DNA of 64,000 bases from Globisporangium splendens (Eukaryota > Oomycota > Peronosporomycetes > Pythiales > Pythiaceae). Positions 22,047 to 31,425 of this stretch are shown piece after piece (within the stretch, counting starts at the first letter, position 1; the number at the start of each line of letters is the position of its first letter). The stretch lies in contig VFIW01000060.1 in the NCBI GenBank assembly GCA_006386115.1, positions 222,178-286,177 on the forward strand. The letters run 5' to 3'. Position numbers and translations under genes: made by a program. The notes below the pieces were generated by a model. That model was given only the letters and a program-made list of their open reading frames with translations. It was not told where the DNA came from and did no database searches.

Positions 22047-22673
22047 TGCGACTACTGTTGCTCTTGTTTCATTGCTATGACCGTCAGTTAGTGAGGCCAA
22101 TCGATGCCACTGTGCTTCCAAGCGAAACTACGCCAGTAAAGAGCTGTCTAGTTCATATTCAGAGCGCACTGCTGACTCCGAGACTTGAGCGAGGCTGAGG
22201 TGTAGTGGTGAACGAGTCTTGCGTGAGACGAGATTCGAAAAGTGCGTGGAACCTGCTGCTTCAAGCAGTGACCCCCACTGCTCAACGCTCTGGGAAGGTA
22301 ATGTTTCGGGACAAAAGTAGCGCCACTGTGGGAAAACAAGGTCACTCAAGTGGGCTTGATTGATGATGATGACAAGTTTCACGTGAGTTGAAGTTCGAAA
22401 CCGAAGTGCGTCGTATCCACTGCTGATTTCAACAGGCAACCTGTGCTTCTACAGAACAGTGGCCATTTAGGTGGAGAGGTGGGGTGAAATAATTCTAATC
22501 GAGTAGTGCAGTACCAGCGTCCTAGTCTAACTAGCTGCTTGACAGGATGTCACGATTCTCTATGCCTCATCCTTGGTCTCTTAGCAGAGCAACAGACGGT
22601 ATAGTGCCATGCACTCGCTAGGACCAGCAGAGTGCTAGCACCAGGGTTATCTCCCATGGGGGAGACTCAGGTG

Positions 22674-22691
22674 CTCTCACTTTCCAATTCC
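22674..22691 (+). promoter_or_regulatory. Initiator-like element of protease gene 3
   Basis: CTCACTTTCCAATTCCC lies about 55-70 bases before the Met at 22746 and matches the element before the paralogue that starts at 21015. Confidence 0.45.
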
Positions 22692-22745
22692 CATCGTCGA
22701 GCTCAAGCGCACAAGAGTACTGTATCCTCTGACCGCATCCCGACC

Positions 22746-24662
22746 ATGAAGTCTTTTCTCGCCTTGGCCGCCATCGCGGTTGCACAAGTGGCTTCTCTGG
22801 CAACGGCTCAAGATGGATCCCAGGCGGTGGACCGCGACGCGCTCACAGCTGAATTTCTCCGTTGGAAGGCGTCTCCCGCGGGTCAACAAGCGTACGAACA
22901 AGGGTTCGTCCCAAGGTCATCGTCCATCATGACCATATCGTCAGCGGATGAGCCGACGCCGGATGAGCTTTTACGGTTCCAAAATGCCAAAGACACGATT
23001 GCGCGTCTGCAGAAGGAGCAACCCCACGCCGAGTTCTCGCTCGAGTCTCCATTTGCGTTGCTGACTGCGGCCGAGTTTGAAGCTCATGTGGCGAAAAGCG
23101 ACTACCAAAGTTTCCGCAAGCTCGCCGAGCAGCAGATCGCGTCCCAGGGCAACACCAGTACCAAGTTTCGCGATCTCGTAGAATCGAGCCCATCGGAATC
23201 GCTCAATCCTACGCAAGATCGTGCGCTAGCGAGTGAGGTTCAAGCTGCTTCATGGGTCGTCGATACGGACTGGCAAACGAAAGGCTGTGTGACGCGCACC
23301 AAGGACCAGGGCCAGTGTGGAGTGTGCGCAGCCTTCGCTACCACGGCCGCACTGGAGTCTGGCTACTGTGTAGTCAAGGGCGTGCTTTACGAGCTCTCAG
23401 AGCAAGATGTGATCAGTTGCCGAACGACTAAGGGATCCTGCGCTGGATGGTCAAACCCTGAGGTGTCGGACTGGATCACGCGCTTGAATGGAGGCTCACT
23501 CTGTACGGAAGCGTCATACCCGTGGGTCTCAGGTGGCGGCGTCTCGCCAAATTGTAAGCGATACGAAGACTCTAGCTTCAAGTGCAACAACCCGAAGCTC
23601 GGCGCGAAGTTCTATGCAGGGGGTACCTTCTCGGACCACACGAAGCTTGAAGCCGTCGTTCGTCAACGGCCAGTTGCCGTAGGTATTCGCGCGGGAGTGC
23701 CCTACTTCCAGTACTACAAAAGCGGCGTACTCATGGGCAATCAGGCTGTATGTGCGGCAGGGATGGAGGACCACGCCGTCCTCGTCGTTGGCTTTGGGAC
23801 CCTTGATGGCATCCCGTACTGGAAAGCCAAGAACCAATGGGGTGCAACATGGGGAAGCAATGGTTACATCTACGTGGAGCGCGGCTACCAGGGACACCAG
23901 TACGGTACGTGCGGCATCGAAAGCTACGCACACTACCCGATCTTCGTCGCAGACTCGGACCCAGGCGTGAACAAGCGCTGTGGGGGTGCACGATATGGTG
24001 TCGAGTTCCAAGGGAGCGCGCTCACACTCGAGCTTGGAGTCCGCAAGGCAGAACATTGCTGCGATATGTGCCGACAAACGACTGGCTGTGTAGCGTACAC
24101 TTGGGGTTCAACTGCTCGACTCTGCATGCTGCTATCATCCGTTGACTCGGTGGTTATGAACGTCGCAAACGTGTACTCGGCGTCGATCCTCTCCAAGACC
24201 GATGATCTCAAGAAATGCAGCACGATTCAAGACAATACCGACTACCCAGGCAGTGACCTTGTGACAGCAGCTGCTACCTCAGCGGAGGAGTGCTGCGATC
24301 TTTGCAACCAATACCCAGCTTGCAACGCGTACACGTGGTCTCAGTTTGCAGGCGGTTTGTGCTACCTCAAGAGTGCGCGGGCGGAGACGCCCCGACTCAC
24401 TGACCCGTTGGCAGATGGCTCGGCGTATTTCCGATCAGGCACCACGTATAAGTGCGAGAGCTACCAATTCGGCGTGGATTTGGTTGGGGCTGACCTCTCG
24501 AACGTCGCGTCGTCAACAGCCACTGCTTGCTGCGGGATCTGCCGCGCCACCGCGACGTGCGCTGGGTACTCGTGGAACGAGTACAACGGAGGCACGTGCT
24601 GGCTGAAGAAGACTGGGTACACACCCACCCCATCTGAGAACGTCATCTCCGCCACCGTCTAA
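22746..24662 (+). CDS. Secreted papain-like protease with PAN/apple domains, altered active-site neighbour
   Basis: 638 residues, intronless, starting at MKSFLALAAIAVAQVASLAT, a clear signal peptide. The I29-like propeptide (LRFQNAKDTIARLQKEQP) and C1A domain follow. Cys194, His343 (MEDHAVLVVGFG) and Asn363 (AKNQW) are present, but the Trp that follows the nucleophile in nearly all papain-like enzymes is Ala (CGVCAAF), which may lower activity. Three PAN-type Cys repeats make up the C-terminal third (CCDMC, CCDLC, CCGIC motifs with YTW or YSW strands). It is about equally long as the paralogue at 19111 and divergent from it. The upstream in-frame Met at 22632 is rejected because the signal peptide starts at 22746. 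Confidence 0.9.
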   Translation: MKSFLALAAIAVAQVASLATAQDGSQAVDRDALTAEFLRWKASPAGQQAYEQGFVPRSSSIMTISSADEPTPDELLRFQNAKDTIARLQKEQPHAEFSLESPFALLTAAEFEAHVAKSDYQSFRKLAEQQIASQGNTSTKFRDLVESSPSESLNPTQDRALASEVQAASWVVDTDWQTKGCVTRTKDQGQCGVCAAFATTAALESGYCVVKGVLYELSEQDVISCRTTKGSCAGWSNPEVSDWITRLNGGSLCTEASYPWVSGGGVSPNCKRYEDSSFKCNNPKLGAKFYAGGTFSDHTKLEAVVRQRPVAVGIRAGVPYFQYYKSGVLMGNQAVCAAGMEDHAVLVVGFGTLDGIPYWKAKNQWGATWGSNGYIYVERGYQGHQYGTCGIESYAHYPIFVADSDPGVNKRCGGARYGVEFQGSALTLELGVRKAEHCCDMCRQTTGCVAYTWGSTARLCMLLSSVDSVVMNVANVYSASILSKTDDLKKCSTIQDNTDYPGSDLVTAAATSAEECCDLCNQYPACNAYTWSQFAGGLCYLKSARAETPRLTDPLADGSAYFRSGTTYKCESYQFGVDLVGADLSNVASSTATACCGICRATATCAGYSWNEYNGGTCWLKKTGYTPTPSENVISATV

Positions 24663-24820
24663 GCACCGTATTCTATTTCCTTCAGGTCACACCAGTGCGA
24701 TTACGATTCAAGTAGTATTCATTCTATTCCGGTGCGTGAGGTTGGCTCATCTCGACTAAACGTTCGCCGTCACTGACCTTGAGAAACCTTGATGCACTTC
24801 CGCACCTCGTCCGCAGAAGT

Positions 24821-24836
24821 GATTTTGTTTTTCTAC
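24821..24836. repeat. Left target-site duplication of LINE copy 2
   Basis: gattttgtttttctac, repeated with one base less at 25037-25051. Confidence 0.8.
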
Positions 24837-25036
24837 AACACAAGGCAGCCTCACATAGGACCAAGAGAACATGCCATCCTGGTCAAAGATTATTTAGCAT
24901 TCAGAAATGATCTAGTGCAATCCGCACTATAGACACATTTACACTCCTGTATGAAATTCGTAATGAAGATTAGGTAGGAGAATGGATATTGTAGGTCACG
25001 ACGATGAACCTAAATATACCTCACCTTATAAAGAAA
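24837..25036 (+). mobile_element. Severely 5'-truncated LINE, copy 2
   Basis: 200 bases matching the last codons of the RNase H frame (ACACAAGGCAGCCTCAC onward) and the 3' untranslated tail, ending CCTTATAAAGAAA, as in copy 1. A near-perfect 15-16-bp duplication flanks it. Such short 3' ends are typical of aborted target-primed reverse transcription. Confidence 0.9.
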
Positions 25037-25051
25037 GATTTGTTTTTCTAC
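25037..25051. repeat. Right target-site duplication of LINE copy 2
   Basis: gatttgtttttctac, the partner of 24821-24836. Confidence 0.8.
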
Positions 25052-25609
25052 CTCGCGCGCTCAGTTTTGCAGCACGAATGTCGCTTTAAAAGCAATCAAT
25101 GCACCATGCGCTTCACTCCTTGATTTCAAAAGCATTGCATCTCACAAAAAATCATACTTTTCTGTCTGCAAAATAATACTCAGTGGATCATATCGTGTCA
25201 AGAATTGATGTCGACAACTACACTGTTGACACATCATATTTCAGTTCTTGACGATGAATGTCCAAAACCGATTTCGACAAAAATGTTGTGACAAACCAAA
25301 CAAAGAGCTGCTCGAAATATCTGAGACCACCAACACAGCCAATCAAATCACACGAAACCAGATCACTCCCGAGTCTGGACTCCAGACACAAGGCACAACC
25401 GCACTGTCAGTCATTTGTCAACGAAACAACAACAGATGGCTGCCCACCCTCACCAGATGATCGCGTCGCCCATTCCTGCTTTCCAATCTGCTTCGCGTCT
25501 GATGACAAGGCCACATGTCGATTACCGAAGCAAGCGCCAGGGACCCTGGCATGCCTCCACTGAGAGCGCACCAAACACTGCAGACACTGAGTCCGTCAAC
25601 CCAAAAAGC

Positions 25610-25628
25610 TTCATTCGACAATTTGCCA
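25610..25628 (+). promoter_or_regulatory. Initiator/FPR element of ADH copy A
   Basis: TTCATTCGACAATTTGCC fits the oomycete initiator (TCATTC) plus flanking promoter region, about 60-75 bases before the start. Versions occur before all seven ADH copies. Confidence 0.6.
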
Positions 25629-25686
25629 TCGGCGCAACACCAACAAGCCTCCGAAACAACAAGCACCAGCACTCAACTTCTTCACC

Positions 25687-26751
25687 ATGTCTGCTGCTCC
25701 TCGAACCGTCAACGCGTACGCCGGATTCAACAAGGGCGAAGACGTCAAGCCGTGGCAGTACCAGTCCCGTCCGCTCGGCGCCGACGACGTCGAGATCAAG
25801 ATCTCGCACTGTGGCATCTGTGGCTCGGACATCCACTCGCTCGACTCGGGGTGGGGTCCCACCACGTACCCTTGCGTCGTGGGTCACGAGATCGTGGGTG
25901 AAGTGACGCTCGTGGGTGCGAACGTGACGGAGCTGGCGGTGGGCGACCGCGTGGGAGTCGGCGCGCAAGTGTCGGCTTGTTTGAACAAGAACGCGGAGGC
26001 GCCGTGCAAGCAGTGCGCGGAAGGCGCAGATGCGTACTGCCCGCACCTCGTGTGGACATACAACGATCGCTACAAGGAGGACGGCGCCATCACGTACGGT
26101 GGGTACGCCGACTACGTGCGTGTGCCTGGTCCGTACGCGTTCAAGATCCCCGAGAGCATCCCGTCGGACGTAGCGGCTCCATTGTTGTGCGCTGGTGCGA
26201 CGGTGTTCACTCCGTTCAAGGAGCTCGGCGTGAAGGAAGGCGACCGCGTGGGTGTGATCGGGATCGGCGGTCTGGGCCACTTGGCGATCCAGTTCGCCAA
26301 GGCGATGGGTGCCACGGTGGTCGCGTTCTCTCGCTCGGGGAACAAGGAAGCGGAGGTGCGCGCGCTGGGTGCCGACGAGTTCGTCAACTACAGCGACGAC
26401 GCGCAGGCGAAGAAAGCGGCTGGCTCGGTGGACGTGCTGCTGTTGACGGCGGATGCGAACAACATGCCGTACAGCTTGTTCATGAGTTTCCTGGCGACCC
26501 GCGGCACGTGCGTGATGGTGGGTCTGCCGAACGACGAAGTGAAGTTCCGTCCGAACTATTTGGTGGGCAACGGCAACAAGCTGATGGGGTCCAAGATCGG
26601 GAGTATCGCGGACATCAAGGACATGCTGGCTCTGGCGGCGGCGAAGAACGTGCGTCCGATTATCCAGAAGATGCCAATGTCCGATGTGAACAAAGGCTTG
26701 GCGATGGTGCGCAACGGCACGGTGCGCTATCGTGTGGTTCTCGAGAACTAG
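25687..26751 (+). CDS. NADP-dependent zinc alcohol dehydrogenase (CAD/ADH6 type), copy A
   Basis: 354 residues, intronless medium-chain dehydrogenase. Catalytic zinc ligands are Cys42 (HCGICGSD), His67-Glu68 (VGHEIVGEV) and Cys168 (PLLCAGAT). Structural zinc Cys are at 98, 107, 110 and 118. The Rossmann loop is GIGGLGHLAIQFAKAMG, and SRSGNK at the end of strand beta-2 favours NADP(H). The closest families are plant cinnamyl alcohol dehydrogenase, yeast ADH6/7 and bacterial YahK, which reduce a broad range of aldehydes. It faces its inverted copy B tail to tail. The 5' flank is shared with copy C. Substrate is not predictable from sequence. Confidence 0.93.
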   Translation: MSAAPRTVNAYAGFNKGEDVKPWQYQSRPLGADDVEIKISHCGICGSDIHSLDSGWGPTTYPCVVGHEIVGEVTLVGANVTELAVGDRVGVGAQVSACLNKNAEAPCKQCAEGADAYCPHLVWTYNDRYKEDGAITYGGYADYVRVPGPYAFKIPESIPSDVAAPLLCAGATVFTPFKELGVKEGDRVGVIGIGGLGHLAIQFAKAMGATVVAFSRSGNKEAEVRALGADEFVNYSDDAQAKKAAGSVDVLLLTADANNMPYSLFMSFLATRGTCVMVGLPNDEVKFRPNYLVGNGNKLMGSKIGSIADIKDMLALAAAKNVRPIIQKMPMSDVNKGLAMVRNGTVRYRVVLEN

Positions 26752-26973
26752 ATCGAGGGGTCTTGGACCAATTGATGTACATACTTTTCGATAAGCAACA
26801 ATAAACACAAATGTATGATCGCAATATGTGTACTTGTGGTTCGCAACGAGCAATAGTTTTGCCGAGAGACGAAAAACAGGCTGCAGACGTAAGAACTCGT
26901 AGATTTATTTGGAGCAGTAGATACTTGGAACAGAAGTTTCAGCTGATGTTCATTCAAGATCAACAGAATTACC

Positions 26974-27011
<38 letters not shown>

Positions 27012-27013
27012 TT
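26974..27013 (+). repeat. CT microsatellite in palindrome 1
   Basis: Pyrimidine (CT)n tract downstream of ADH copy A. Its inverted partner is the GA tract at 27411-27435, somewhat shorter. Confidence 0.9.
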
Positions 27014-27049
27014 CAGCTGATGATCATACCACACATTTCAAGACAAAGT

Positions 27050-27373
27050 TTTTGCATGGCACTCGAATGTCTTGACACGAGAAAGTAATTTCTCGAGTAT
27101 GAGTGCATGCTAGAAGTGCACTATTGCGCTTAAAGAGCAACAGGGGGCATATTGTCGTCTTCTCCCTCCTTCCCTCCTGTTCCTTGTATTCAATTTATGC
27201 ACTAAGTTTCATCAATGGGATTACGACTACTTGGTCGAAACGAGGTGTGGTGGATGAACTCTTCGTCTCAGGTCAGTGGAGACAGGTCCACGTCCAGGCG
27301 AACTTGTCGTTCGGAACGGTAAACCATTTGGATAATTGCACAACCCTCAAATTAAAGTGCAACATCGCTCGGT
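27050..27373. other. Spacer of palindrome 1
   Basis: 324 bp of unique sequence at the centre of the inverted pair, homologous to the spacer of palindrome 2 (33404-33731). No gene recognised. Confidence 0.8.
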
Positions 27374-27657
27374 ACTTTGTCTTGAAATGTGTGGTATGAT
27401 CGTCAGCTGAAAGAGAGAGAGAGAGAGAGAGAGAAGGTAATTCTGTTGATCTTGAATGAACATCAGCTGAAACTTCTGTTCCAAGTATCTACTGCTCCAA
27501 ATAAATCTACGAGTTCTTACGTCTGCAGCCTGTTTTTCGTCTCTCGGCAAAACTATTGCTCGTTGCGAACCACAAGTACACATATTGCGATCATACATTT
27601 GTGTTTATTGTTGCTTATCGAAAAGTATGTACATCAATTGGTCCAAGACCCCTCGAT

Positions 27658-28722
27658 CTAGTTCTCGAGAACCACACGATAGCGCACCGTGCCGTTGCGC
27701 ACCATCGCCAAGCCTTTGTTCACATCGGACATTGGCATCTTCTGGATAATCGGACGCACGTTCTTCGCCGCCGCCAGAGCCAGCATGTCCTTGATGTCCG
27801 CGATACTCCCGATCTTGGACCCCATCAGCTTGTTGCCGTTGCCCACCAAATAGTTCGGACGGAACTTCACTTCGTCGTTCGGCAGACCCACCATCACGCA
27901 CGTGCCGCGGGTCGCCAGGAAACTCATGAACAAGCTGTACGGCATGTTGTTCGCATCCGCCGTCAACAGCAGCACGTCCACCGAGCCAGCCGCTTTCTTC
28001 GCCTGCGCGTCGTCGCTGTAGTTGACGAACTCGTCGGCACCCAGCGCGCGCACCTCCGCTTCCTTGTTCCCCGAGCGAGAGAACGCGACCACCGTGGCAC
28101 CCATCGCCTTGGCGAACTGGATCGCCAAGTGGCCCAGACCGCCGACCCCAATCACACCCACGCGGTCGCCTTCCTTCACGCCGAGCTCCTTGAACGGAGT
28201 GAACACCGTCGCACCAGCGCACAACAATGGAGCCGCTACGTCCGACGGGATGCTCTCGGGGATCTTGAACGCGTACGGACCAGGCACACGCACGTAGTCG
28301 GCGTACCCACCGTACGTGATGGCGCCGTCCTCCTTGTAGCGATCGTTGTATGTCCACACGAGGTGCGGGCAGTACGCATCTGCGCCTTCCGCGCACTGCT
28401 TGCACGGCGCCTCCGCGTTCTTGTTCAAACAAGCCGACACTTGCGCGCCGACTCCCACGCGGTCGCCCACCGCCAGCTCCGTCACGTTCGCACCCACGAG
28501 CGTCACTTCACCCACGATCTCGTGACCCACGACGCAAGGGTACGTGGTGGGACCCCACCCCGAGTCGAGCGAGTGGATGTCCGAGCCACAGATGCCACAG
28601 TGCGAGATCTTGATCTCGACGTCGTCGGCGCCGAGCGGACGGGACTGGTACTGCCACGGCTTGACGTCTTCGCCCTTGTTGAATCCGGCGTACGCGTTGA
28701 CGGTTCGAGGAGCAGCAGACAT
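27658..28722 (-). CDS. NADP-dependent zinc alcohol dehydrogenase, copy B
   Basis: 354 residues, the same as copy A except for a Val in the nucleotide loop (GVGGLGH instead of GIGGLGH). All zinc ligands and the NADP-type SRSGNK are present. It is transcribed towards copy A, so their 3' ends converge on the spacer. The near identity of A and B implies a recent inverted duplication or continuing gene conversion. Confidence 0.92.
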   Translation of the reverse strand: MSAAPRTVNAYAGFNKGEDVKPWQYQSRPLGADDVEIKISHCGICGSDIHSLDSGWGPTTYPCVVGHEIVGEVTLVGANVTELAVGDRVGVGAQVSACLNKNAEAPCKQCAEGADAYCPHLVWTYNDRYKEDGAITYGGYADYVRVPGPYAFKIPESIPSDVAAPLLCAGATVFTPFKELGVKEGDRVGVIGVGGLGHLAIQFAKAMGATVVAFSRSGNKEAEVRALGADEFVNYSDDAQAKKAAGSVDVLLLTADANNMPYSLFMSFLATRGTCVMVGLPNDEVKFRPNYLVGNGNKLMGSKIGSIADIKDMLALAAAKNVRPIIQKMPMSDVNKGLAMVRNGTVRYRVVLEN

Positions 28723-28782
28723 GGTGAAGAAGTTGAGTGCTGGTGCTTGTTGTTTTGGAGGCTTGTTGGTGTTGCGCCGATG

Positions 28783-28802
28783 GCAAATTGTCGAATGAGG
28801 CT
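28783..28802 (-). promoter_or_regulatory. Initiator/FPR element of ADH copy B
   Basis: On the minus strand: CCTCATTCGACAATTTGCC, the mirror of the copy A element. Confidence 0.6.
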
Positions 28803-29210
28803 TTGCGGCAGGAGGGTGCGTCTGCGACTGCCGCTGAGAATATTCGAGGGCGTCCGTCCCCTTGAGTGCACACCTGCGAGAGCTGCTTCGGATCCCAAAT
28901 ATGCTGGCTTATCTCACCTTGCGATTATCCTGCTTGGTAATACGCACATGCCCCGTCATCATGGAATAGATATCTCAGAAGACTCACGATGCCAATGTGC
29001 TTAGGATGGATGAGTCGCAGGTTGTGCAGGATCTGAGTGCAAAGTGATGGTCAAGGTGCTGAACTCTGCCATCTGATTGGCGGACATGTCTCGCGGTCTC
29101 ACAATCAAGCACTCTTTTGGGTTCGCTGTGGCTGAATGGGCGGAAAAAGCGTAATCGCATTGAGCTCCAAGGCGGATTGTCTCGCCAATTGCGCTGCAGT
29201 ATGGGAATGA

Positions 29211-30237
29211 GTGGACGCACCGCCAAGATACACGACTCCAGGGCAAACCGTTCGATCCGAAGCGATTTGCACTGGCAGCTATCATATTTTGACCTCTCGC
29301 TGGTCGCAGTGCTCTTGCCACCCATGGCGAGGATTCTCACACAAACTGAAATGCAGAAGAATTGATTTATAAATGAGGTGTTTTCAATAATTTCCATCGA
29401 GTGACTGTCAAAATGATGGGACGAGACCGATTTACAATAAATGACGAAAAGTGGTAGGAAAGGACTTGAAAAATGATATTATGTGAACTCATGATGCTGT
29501 CTGGCCAAGTTCAACTGAAGAGCGCTTCGGTAGGTTTGATCTCAACGCTGCCTCTCACTGCAAATACGCATAGATTGTGTGCCTTGACCGAAACTCTATA
29601 TTCCATGCATGCTGTAGTCATCCATCACCACTGGCGTTTTTCATTGAGTTCACCTCATTTGCATCACAGTTTGTCAGTTTTTTAATTTTTGCACAAAGTG
29701 AGGTACATTTCGTTTCGTTATACGAACTGAAGCATCCTTGCTCAATTGGCGGAGCCCCATTATTCTGAAACTCGTGGGCAAACTGCTGAGTACTCGGAAG
29801 CACTCCGAGTCGGAATATCCAAGTGTGAAGATGCATGCCTCTGTCTCACAAGAATTGCTAAGACGGGCTTAATTGCGTTCATGGCTAAAATTATGCCGAT
29901 GTTGTGTTTTGGCGCAACAATATCCTTTTTTAAAGGAGGGTATTTTCACGCCAAAACACAGCATCGAAGATGACCATCGGCACAGTTTCGAGACAAGCGT
30001 TTGGGATTTCAGTGGCATGCTGAGTTTTATATTCATACAAAATACATCATAAACATGGAACAGCGGTCAAGATTTGGTTCCCGACGTTTGTCAATAAATG
30101 CCAAAAATTGTTGTCGAAAGTGTATTTGTCGAAATCAATTGATGAAGTGTCTCAAGCTGCTCTTTCCAGTCTCTTCTCAGATTTGGGCAATTCACGACTC
30201 AAATCTGCCTCTATCATGTGCAAATATGTGCAAATGA
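29211..30237. other. Intergenic region between duplication units, nothing recognised
   Basis: About 1 kb of AT-richer sequence. No conserved frame or clear repeat was seen on either strand. Confidence 0.4.
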
Positions 30238-30361
30238 CGGATGACAAGCGATACAGAGAGCTTCGTTCATGAGTTTGCTCAAGCTCGCAACGTGTCCATG
30301 CAAGGAGGTCATGCGAAAGAAGCTCGAGTATGCAACTAGAGCCCCTGCTGGTTTCCACTTG
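30238..30361 (+). pseudogene. Remnant of a HECT ubiquitin ligase C-terminus
   Basis: The frame reads SLLKLATCPCKEVMRKKLEY, matching the last residues of the HECT gene at 36042-39640 (NLLKLPTYSSKEIMRKKLEY). The segment just before, in another frame, reads MTDDKRYREL, corresponding to the TEDERLPS region around the active site. The catalytic Cys position is not conserved. The orientation is opposite to the intact gene. It is followed directly by a LINE insertion. Confidence 0.75.
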
Positions 30362-30404
30362 CCATACATAAATAACACACCCACAGAGACACCCAGTTCC
30401 TACC

Positions 30405-30417
30405 AATCTTTTTCACT
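30405..30417. repeat. Left target-site duplication of LINE copy 3
   Basis: aatctttttcact, repeated with one mismatch at 31413-31425. Confidence 0.65.
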
Positions 30418-31412
30418 AAGTGCATCCAAGCCTTACGTGTCAGACTTCGACTTGCGCGTCTCAAAACTCACTCGGTCGCCCAATGCGCAGCAATTGCCAG
30501 TGCCGTCATCATACCCAAAGTGCTTTACGTGGCCAGGCACTCCTGGCCATCTACGGCTATTGGCAATCAGCTACACGACCTAGTGAAACAATTTGTCTGG
30601 AGATCAAGGAATGGTAAGCCTGCGAAACCGTGGATGAAGGAAGAACAAGCTGAACTCAAAAAAATGAATGGAGGCTTGTCAGTACCCAACATCAGAACTG
30701 AGCTGATGACGATAAGTGCCACACACAGCCAGTTTAATTTGGGCCGCCAGCATGGCCAATAGCAGGAAGGACACGACCAACAACTTTGCCGAGTACTGGG
30801 GTCTCATACACGGACTCCGAGAAGCCCAACGCAGTCACTTCGAACCGTTGTACGTGATTGGAGACAGTGCACTCATTATCTCCCAACAGCGAATGCATCG
30901 GTCCCCTCGACAGCACCGATTTGCACGTTTATACCAGACAAGTCGACGACTCGCGGATTGCATCGACATCCGAGGATGGTACCATCACTACCGCGCCTTC
31001 AACAAGATGGCGGACTCAGCCGCCAACCTAGCCATGGACACCAGAACCTCAACGCAGGTTCACATCCTAACTCATCGAGCTGCTTTCAACAATCTCACCC
31101 AGGATCTTGACAACGACGTCATGCATTGGCTTATGAGAAGTTCGGAAGATCCAAGGTCATTGGACAACACAAGGCAGGCTCACATAGGACCAAGAGAACA
31201 TGCCATCCTGGTCAAAGATTATTTAGCATTCAGAAGTGATCTAGTGCAATCCGCGCTATAGACACATTTACACTCCTGTATGAAATTCGTAATGAAGATT
31301 AGGTAGGAGAATGGATATTGTTACTGATGATTAGACAGAATAGGTTCCATCAAACTTGGATATTGTAGGTCACGACGATGAACCTAAATATACCTCACCT
31401 TATAAAAAATAA
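30418..31412 (+). mobile_element. LINE copy 3, 5'-truncated and internally deleted
   Basis: The first part (30418-30715) encodes the C-terminal end of the reverse transcriptase (VLYVARHSWPSTA, KQFVWRSRNGK, MNGGLSVPNIRTEL) across frames. It then joins at about 30713-30722 directly to the RNase H domain (ASLIWAASMA...NNFAEYWGL...VIGDSAL...MADSAAN), so the zf-RVT region present in copy 1 is deleted, as is the first catalytic Asp motif. The 3' tail ends CCTTATAAAAAATA and contains an extra roughly 40-bp tract before the common end. A 13-bp target-site duplication (one mismatch) flanks it. Confidence 0.85.
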
Positions 31413-31425
31413 AATCTTTCTCACT
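31413..31425. repeat. Right target-site duplication of LINE copy 3
   Basis: aatctttctcact, partner of 30405-30417. Confidence 0.65.

Larger units (their letters stand above)
21053..22673. other. Divergent intergenic region between two protease genes
   Basis: About 1.6 kb with no recognised gene. It contains short internally related segments, for example near 21410-21440 and 22425-22450 (both with ctgatttcaacaggc), preceded by similar gttcgaaacc/gaa-type sequence. This fits a duplication that included upstream sequence. Confidence 0.4.
25606..27049 (+). repeat. Palindrome 1, left arm
   Basis: Inverted copy of 27374-28805, including promoter, the whole ADH gene, the 3' flank and a CT tract. 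The spacer is about 324 bp. Confidence 0.9.
27374..28805 (-). repeat. Palindrome 1, right arm
   Basis: Inverted copy of 25606-27049 holding ADH copy B. Homology extends through its promoter and ends shortly after the initiator element. Confidence 0.9.
25271..29210 (+). repeat. Segmental duplication, unit 1 (ADH palindrome with flanks)
   Basis: The sequence from ttcgacaaaaatgttgtgac through two inverted ADH genes and their outer flank recurs in the same order and orientation at 31645-35540. Left flank and genes are nearly identical. The right flank beyond 28830 is recognisable but diverged. Confidence 0.8.

Noticed and set aside
25977..26804. 275-codon plus-strand frame overlapping ADH copy A in another phase
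   Set aside because: A Gly/Arg-rich alternative frame repeated in every ADH copy. It changes in step with third positions of the real gene.
26974..27435. CT/GA tracts considered as a CRISPR-like or satellite array
   Set aside because: They are simple dinucleotide repeats with no spacers, in a eukaryotic sequence.
30716..31261. RNase H frame as an independent cellular RNase H gene
   Set aside because: It is near identical to the LINE copy 1 RNase H, lacks the first catalytic motif and sits inside target-site duplications.
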